The translations under genes were made by a program, and so were the position numbers. Below the pieces are notes generated by a model. That model was not told the DNA's origin. It saw only the letters and a program-made list of their open reading frames with translations, and ran no database searches. Source: Clostridia bacterium (GTDB taxonomy: Bacteria > Bacillota > Clostridia > Christensenellales > Aristaeellaceae). Taken from it: a stretch of 45,383 bases of DNA. Every line of letters starts with the position of its first letter. Position 1 is the stretch's first letter. Below, one piece after another: positions 41,508 to 45,383 of the stretch. Where the stretch lies: assembly GCA_017431365.1 (NCBI GenBank), contig JAFRLF010000025.1, positions 1-45,383 on the forward strand, written 5' to 3'.

Positions 41508-42026
41508 ATGGCTGAAACACTCACCACCCTGAAGACTCGCCGCAGCTGCCGCGCTTACAAGCCGGAACATGTTGAGGAGGAAAAACTCCAGGCTATTCTG
41601 GAAGCGGGTACTTACGCCGCCACCGGTATGGGCAAGCAGTCTCCCATCATCCTGGTCATCAGGGATCCGGAGATTCGCAGCAAACTCATGAAGCTCAACG
41701 CCGCCGCGATGGGCATGGACATCGATCCCTTCTACGGCGCGCCGGATCTGCTGGTCGTGCTGGCCAACAGAGATATCCCGACCTATCTGTATGACGGAAG
41801 CCTTGTGATGGGCAACTTGATGAACGCCGCCGCCGACCTGGGCGTCGCCAGCTGCTGGATACATCGCGCCAGGGAAGAGTTTGAGAGCGAGGAAGGCAAG
41901 GCCATCCTGAAGAAGCTGGGCATTGAAGGCAACTACGAGGGCATCGGCAATCTGATCCTCGGGTATGCTGCCAAGCCTGCCGGTCAAGCCGCGCCGAGAA
42001 AGGCGGATTACGTCTACACAGTGTGA
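41508..42026 (+). CDS. Nitroreductase-family FMN oxidoreductase
   Basis: A 172-residue flavoprotein of the nitroreductase superfamily, cytoplasmic and usually dimeric. It has the N-terminal phosphate-binding region TLKTRRSCRAYKPEHVE, a central AAADLGVASCWIHRAREEF segment and the C-terminal IGNLILGYAAKP. Length is typical for the short clade common in anaerobes. GAGGAGGG lies 8 bases before the ATG. Natural substrates of this clade are mostly unknown; they reduce quinones, nitro compounds or act in flavin handling. It has its own promoter and is followed, 79 bases later, by the CBM9-like gene. Confidence 0.9.
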   Translation: MAETLTTLKTRRSCRAYKPEHVEEEKLQAILEAGTYAATGMGKQSPIILVIRDPEIRSKLMKLNAAAMGMDIDPFYGAPDLLVVLANRDIPTYLYDGSLVMGNLMNAAADLGVASCWIHRAREEFESEEGKAILKKLGIEGNYEGIGNLILGYAAKPAGQAAPRKADYVYTV

Positions 42027-42105
42027 TCAAATCCCGTTAACCGCATGACCCGCCGGCGTCGTTCAAACGTGAACGGCGCTTCCTTAGTTGAGGACAGGAG
42101 ATAAC

Positions 42106-43095
42106 ATGAAACAGTATCCTTTTCACCCGCCGGTATACTACTGCCGCAGGGCCCATATGCCATTGACGCTCGACGGTCGCCTCGACAAGCCTTTCTGGGC
42201 CGACATTCCCTTTACCGAGCCCTTCGTGGACATCGAGGGACCGGAGACAGGGAAGAGGCCGCGCTTTCTCACCCGGGCCAAGGTCGCGTGGGATGACGAC
42301 GCGCTTTATCTGGGAGCGGAGATCATGGGCGACGAAATATGGGCTCACGTCACCGAAAGGGACGATGTAATATTCCGCGATAACGACTTTGAGATTTTCA
42401 TTGATCCGGATTCGGACACGCAGAGGTACATCGAGTTTGAGATGAACGCGATGAATACCGTGTGGGATCTGCTTTTGACCAAGGCGTACCGGGACGGGGG
42501 CAAGGCCATTGATTCCTTTGACATCAAGGGCCTTGAGACCGCCGTGTACATCGACGGGAAGCTGAACGACCCAGGCGCTGACAACCGGAAATGGAGCGTG
42601 GAGATCAAAATGCCCATGCGTTCCCTGAAGGAGGCCTCGGATCGCGTTCCAAAGCCTGGGGACTATTGGCGGCTGAATTTCTCAAGGGTACAGTGGACCT
42701 GCGAGGTCAGGGACGGAGAGTACAGAAAAGTCCTCGGGCCCGACGGTAAACCTCTGCCGGAAGACAACTGGGTATGGGCGCCCACCGGCGTGATCGACAT
42801 ACACCGACCGCAGTATTGGGGTTTTCTCTTCTTTACCGAAAACGGCGAGGAATATCCGATCCCGGAGGACGAACGGCGGCGCTTTGACCTGTACAGATTG
42901 TTTGAGGAGCAGCGCGCGTATTACCGTGAGCATGGGCGTTACAGCACGGACGTTGACGCGCTCTGCGCCGCCGCGGAAGTTGAGACGCGCCCGGTGATCG
43001 AGACGACGGCGCACTTTTTCGAGATGCGCGTGAAACGGGCGGACGGAAGGGGAGAGATACGCCTGTTCGCCGATGGAAGAAGTGAAATGACCTGA
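42106..43095 (+). CDS. CBM9-like carbohydrate-binding protein, cytoplasmic
   Basis: A 329-residue protein resembling family 9 carbohydrate-binding modules: LTLDGRLDKPFWADIPFTEPFVD near the N-terminus, AKVAWDDDALYLGAEI, then DNDFEIFIDPDSDTQRYIEFEMNAMNTVWDL and KWSVEIKMPMRSL. The module fills about residues 15-250. The remainder, DLYRLFEEQRAYYREHGRYS and beyond, is not a recognised catalytic domain. No signal peptide is visible, unlike the secreted xylanases that usually carry CBM9. AGGAG lies 5 bases before the chosen start. Its function is unknown; related free-standing proteins occur in Clostridia and Bacteroidetes polysaccharide regions. A perfect hairpin follows. Confidence 0.8.
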   Translation: MKQYPFHPPVYYCRRAHMPLTLDGRLDKPFWADIPFTEPFVDIEGPETGKRPRFLTRAKVAWDDDALYLGAEIMGDEIWAHVTERDDVIFRDNDFEIFIDPDSDTQRYIEFEMNAMNTVWDLLLTKAYRDGGKAIDSFDIKGLETAVYIDGKLNDPGADNRKWSVEIKMPMRSLKEASDRVPKPGDYWRLNFSRVQWTCEVRDGEYRKVLGPDGKPLPEDNWVWAPTGVIDIHRPQYWGFLFFTENGEEYPIPEDERRRFDLYRLFEEQRAYYREHGRYSTDVDALCAAAEVETRPVIETTAHFFEMRVKRADGRGEIRLFADGRSEMT

Positions 43096-43108
43096 GCGTG
43101 AAAGCGTA

Positions 43109-43153
43109 AATAAAGTGTGTAAGCCGCGTCGCCCGCCGCTTACACACTTTATT
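43109..43153. terminator. Perfect 16-bp hairpin between convergent genes
   Basis: AATAAAGTGTGTAAGC (43109-43124) pairs perfectly with 43138-43153 around a 13-base loop. The A/T ends supply T tracts in both directions, so this is a good two-way terminator for the CBM9-like and sulfhydrylase genes. Confidence 0.88.
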
Positions 43154-43187
43154 ATATACATCTGTGCGCCGTGGTACCTTTGAACGG

Positions 43188-44492
43188 TCACTTTACGGCC
43201 GAAAAAGCTTCGTCCAGAGCGGCGATCAGGTCATTCACGTTCTCAGTGCCGATGGACAGCCTGATCGTGTTGGGCTTGATGCCCTGATCCAGCAATTCCT
43301 CGTCCGTGAGCTGGCTGTGCGTCGTCGTGTAGGGGTGAATCACGAGGGATTTTACGTCCGCGACGTTTGCCAGCAGGGAGAAGATCGCCAGATTGTCGAT
43401 AAACTTCTTGGCCGTTTCGCTGTCGCCCTTTATTTCAAAGGTGAAGATCGAACCGCCCCCGTTCGGGAAGTACTTCTTGTACAGCGCGTGACTGGGATCC
43501 GTCGGCAGAGCCGGATGATGCACAGCCTCTACCTGTGGGTGTTTTGAGAGGTAGTCCACGATCCTGAGAGCGTTCTGGACATGCCGTTCCACCCGCAGCG
43601 AGAGCGTTTCAAGGCCCTGAAGGAATATAAACGCGTGGAACGGTGAGATCGTCGAGCCCGTATCGCGAAGAAGAATGGCCCGGATGTAAGTGGCGAAAGC
43701 CGCCGGCCCCACCGCGTCATAGAAGGAAATGCCGTGATAGCTGGGATTGGGCTCGCTGATCCAGGGATACTTTCCGCTGGATTTCCAGTCAAATTTGCCA
43801 CCCTCGACGATCACGCCGCCGATGGCCGTTCCGTGCCCGCCGATGAACTTTGTCGCGCTGTGGACGACGATGTCCGCGCCCCACTCCAGGGGACGAACGA
43901 GGTAGGGTGTCGCGAACGTTGAATCGACGACAAGGGGAATGCCGTGGGCATGCGCCACTTTGGCGATCTGTTCGATATCCACAATGTTGCTGTTGGGATT
44001 GCCCAGGGTTTCTATGAAAATCGCCTTCGTATTTTCCTGTATGGCCGCTTCGAAGCTCCCCTCTTCGTCCGGATCCACGAAGGTCGTCGTGATGCCAGAG
44101 GTCAGCGGCAGCGTGTGCGCCAGCAGATTATATGTGCCGCCGTAAATCGTTTTTGAGGAGACAATGTGCTCGCCCGTCCTCGCGAGCGCCTGAAAGGTAT
44201 AGTTGATGGCCGCGGCACCCGAGGCGACGGCCAGCGCCGCCGTGCCGTTTTCCAGCGCCGCGATGCGTTCCTCGAAGACGCTCTGCGTGGGGTTCGTCAG
44301 TCGACCGTAGATATTTCCGGCGTCGCGCAGGCCGAAGCGGTCCGCGGCGTGTTCGCTGTTGTGGAACACGAATGAAGTCGTGGCGTAAATCGGCACAGCG
44401 CGGGCGTCTGTCACCGGATCGGCCTGCTCCTGCCCGACGTGGAGCTGTTTTGTTTCAAAAGACCAGTTTTTGGAATCGTGAATGTTTGACAT
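43188..44492 (-). CDS. O-acetylhomoserine sulfhydrylase-type PLP enzyme
   Basis: A 434-residue pyridoxal-phosphate enzyme of the Cys/Met metabolism family. It probably makes homocysteine from O-acetylhomoserine and sulfide. Seen: ETKQLHVGQ near the N-terminus, IYGRLTNPT (61-69), ALAVASGAAAI, ETLGNPNSNIVDI, VVDSTFATPYLVRPLEWGADIV and the PLP-lysine motif HSATKFIGGHG (Lys215). The length of about 430, with the insertion region after Lys215, favours O-acetylhomoserine sulfhydrylase over the shorter cystathionine gamma-synthase or lyase. GAAAGGAG precedes the start. It has its own promoter at 44526-44554 and is divergent from the TetR gene. No SAM riboswitch or T-box is visible in the short leader. 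Confidence 0.9.
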   Translation of the reverse strand: MSNIHDSKNWSFETKQLHVGQEQADPVTDARAVPIYATTSFVFHNSEHAADRFGLRDAGNIYGRLTNPTQSVFEERIAALENGTAALAVASGAAAINYTFQALARTGEHIVSSKTIYGGTYNLLAHTLPLTSGITTTFVDPDEEGSFEAAIQENTKAIFIETLGNPNSNIVDIEQIAKVAHAHGIPLVVDSTFATPYLVRPLEWGADIVVHSATKFIGGHGTAIGGVIVEGGKFDWKSSGKYPWISEPNPSYHGISFYDAVGPAAFATYIRAILLRDTGSTISPFHAFIFLQGLETLSLRVERHVQNALRIVDYLSKHPQVEAVHHPALPTDPSHALYKKYFPNGGGSIFTFEIKGDSETAKKFIDNLAIFSLLANVADVKSLVIHPYTTTHSQLTDEELLDQGIKPNTIRLSIGTENVNDLIAALDEAFSAVK

Positions 44493-44525
44493 TTTTATTG
44501 ATCTCCTTTCCTGGAATTGTCACTC

Positions 44526-44554
44526 ATTCTACGTGAGCCTCTTGATATTGTCAA
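44526..44554 (-). promoter_or_regulatory. Promoter of the sulfhydrylase gene
   Basis: On the minus strand TTGACA (44549-44554), a 17-base spacer and TAGAAT (44526-44531), leaving a leader of about 30 bases. Confidence 0.8.
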
Positions 44555-44653
44555 ATATGAATGATAAATAGTTGGTAATAGCTTTTATTTATATTCGTAA
44601 GTTGATTGCGGAACCGGGATGAAAATATAGCTATGTAAATCACAATAAACAGA

Positions 44654-44701
44654 TTGACAAGTGACCTTTCGTTCACTATAATATGTGAACGAAAGGTCAC
44701 T
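44654..44701 (+). promoter_or_regulatory. Promoter embedded in a perfect inverted-repeat operator (TetR autoregulation)
   Basis: TTGACA (44654-44659), a 17-base spacer and TATAAT (44677-44682). The spacer itself, AGTGACCTTTCGTTCAC (44660-44676), is repeated perfectly in inverse at 44685-44701, so two arms flank the -10 box. Each arm is also a rough GTGA...TCAC palindrome, the usual form of a TetR-family dimer site. Tight self-repression by the next gene is likely. Confidence 0.9.
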
Positions 44702-44722
44702 TAGCTTCATGCGGAGGTTCCT

Positions 44723-45316
44723 ATGGCAAAAGACACGAAGGAAAGAATCCTGATGACGGCGCTGGACATGTTTTCACAAAAAGGATATGAGGCTACCAAC
44801 ATTCGGGAGTTGTCCGCGTCCCTCGGTCTGGTCAAGTCCGGTATCTACAAGCACTATGAGAGTAAGGAAGCCATCTGGAACGCCTTGCTGGACAGGATGA
44901 TCGCTTATTACGGGGAGCGCTTTGGCTCCGCCGAACATCTGCCCCCTGTGCCAGATTCCCTGGAAGATTTCGTCTCGATGACCATGCGGATGGTGAATAT
45001 CACGATCCATGACGGGCAGATCGTGAAGACGAGGAAGGTGCTGACGCTTGAGCAGTACCGGGATGAGCGCGCGCGGGATCTGGCGACAAAGCACTTCCTG
45101 ACCGGGCTTGAAGAGATGTTCACATACATCTTCTCCGGCATGATGGAAAAGGGCATTCTGAAAAAGGACGACCCGGCCATGTTGGCCTTCGCCTACACCG
45201 CGCCGATCTCCGCCCTCATTCACCTGTGCGACCGTGAACCGGAGAAAACAGAGGATGCGATCAGAAAGATCGAAGCGTTCAGCCGGCACTTTATTGCGAC
45301 TTACGGGGTGAAGTAA
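44723..45316 (+). CDS. TetR-family transcriptional regulator
   Basis: A 197-residue regulator. The N-terminal helix-turn-helix is clear: KERILMTALDMFSQKGYEATNIRELSASLGLVKSGIYKHYESKEAIWNALLDRM in outline, covering about residues 6-60. The C-terminal helical domain (about 70-195) binds an unknown ligand. CGGAGG precedes the ATG. The preceding promoter carries a perfect palindromic operator, and the following gene starts 2 bases after the stop, so both are probably induced together when the ligand is present. Confidence 0.92.
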   Translation: MAKDTKERILMTALDMFSQKGYEATNIRELSASLGLVKSGIYKHYESKEAIWNALLDRMIAYYGERFGSAEHLPPVPDSLEDFVSMTMRMVNITIHDGQIVKTRKVLTLEQYRDERARDLATKHFLTGLEEMFTYIFSGMMEKGILKKDDPAMLAFAYTAPISALIHLCDREPEKTEDAIRKIEAFSRHFIATYGVK

Positions 45317-45318
45317 CA

Positions 45319-45383
45319 ATGTTTGATCTGGACAAATACCTGGCTGATCTGATTCTGAACTGCCAGTCGGCTTTCGGAGAGCG
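45319..45383 (+). CDS. Start of an unidentified gene, cut by the window end
   Basis: ATG at 45319 opens a frame that continues to the end of the window (21 complete codons; MFDLDKYLADLILNCQSAFG). It begins 2 bases after the TetR stop with GGGGTG upstream, so it is translated from the same transcript. The few residues recall the beginning of some clostridial nucleotidyltransferase-domain proteins, but this is a weak impression and no motif is visible. Confidence 0.6.
   Translation, partial: MFDLDKYLADLILNCQSAFGE

Noticed and set aside
44493..44525. SAM riboswitch or T-box before the sulfhydrylase gene
   Set aside because: The promoter lies only about 30 bases upstream of the start, leaving no room for such a leader.

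Overview
The window looks like a chromosomal segment of a fairly high-GC Bacillota (Clostridia) living on complex glycans in a gut- or rumen-type habitat. The pointers are strong GGAGG-type ribosome binding sites, TTGACA-17-TATAAT promoters, YesM/YesN-type two-component regulation, LplB/YtcP-type permeases and many cytoplasmic glycosidases. Secreted solute-binding proteins carry AxA signal-peptidase-I-like sites (AFA, AMA, SVA) rather than a clear lipobox, which reminds me of Christensenellales/Aristaeella-like Clostridia. That placement is inference. I see no tRNA, rRNA, CRISPR array, transposase or phage gene, and no gene-free stretch longer than about 300 bases.

Layout. 1-2339: end of a ferrous-iron uptake operon (feoB fragment, Cys-rich membrane peptide, membrane-anchored heavy-metal-associated protein). 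2388-4970: a large GH106-like glycosidase. 4967-6891: an antibiotic-resistance-type ABC-F gene behind a perfect promoter and an elaborate leader whose terminator hairpin partly buries the ribosome binding site. 6984-10106 (-): GH38 alpha-mannosidase, divergent from 10380-17905, a glycan operon of two CUT1 permeases, a solute-binding protein, a GH63-like and a GH36-like glycosidase. 18038-20145 (-): a small RelA/SpoT-like HD hydrolase followed by a second GH63/mannosylglycerate-hydrolase-like enzyme. 20313-22191: an autoregulated GntR (YtrA-type) / ABC ATPase / permease operon. 22313-26493: a GH50-like glycosidase, a DUF1848 iron-sulfur protein and a radical SAM protein.

26577-32911 (-): a ribose-type ABC transporter operon (ATPase, permease, binding protein, permease) ending in a GH78-like alpha-rhamnosidase. 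It is divergent from an AraC regulator (33158-34207), which is followed by a response regulator and a YesM-type histidine kinase (34240-37418). 37611-41213: a second CUT1 permease/permease/binding-protein set. 41508-43095: nitroreductase and a CBM9-like protein. 43188-44492 (-): O-acetylhomoserine sulfhydrylase-type enzyme, divergent from an autoregulated TetR regulator (44723-45316) and the first codons of a further gene.

How it fits together. The organism appears to import oligosaccharides through three transporters and trim them inside the cell with at least seven glycosidases that have no signal peptide. Neither CUT1 system has its own ATPase, so a shared MsiK-type ATPase elsewhere is likely. 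The most notable regulatory features are the ABC-F attenuation leader, the recurring short hairpins just upstream of all three binding-protein genes, and the operator palindromes placed over the -10 boxes of the GntR and TetR promoters. The GH50-like/DUF1848/radical SAM trio is the least explained protein set.
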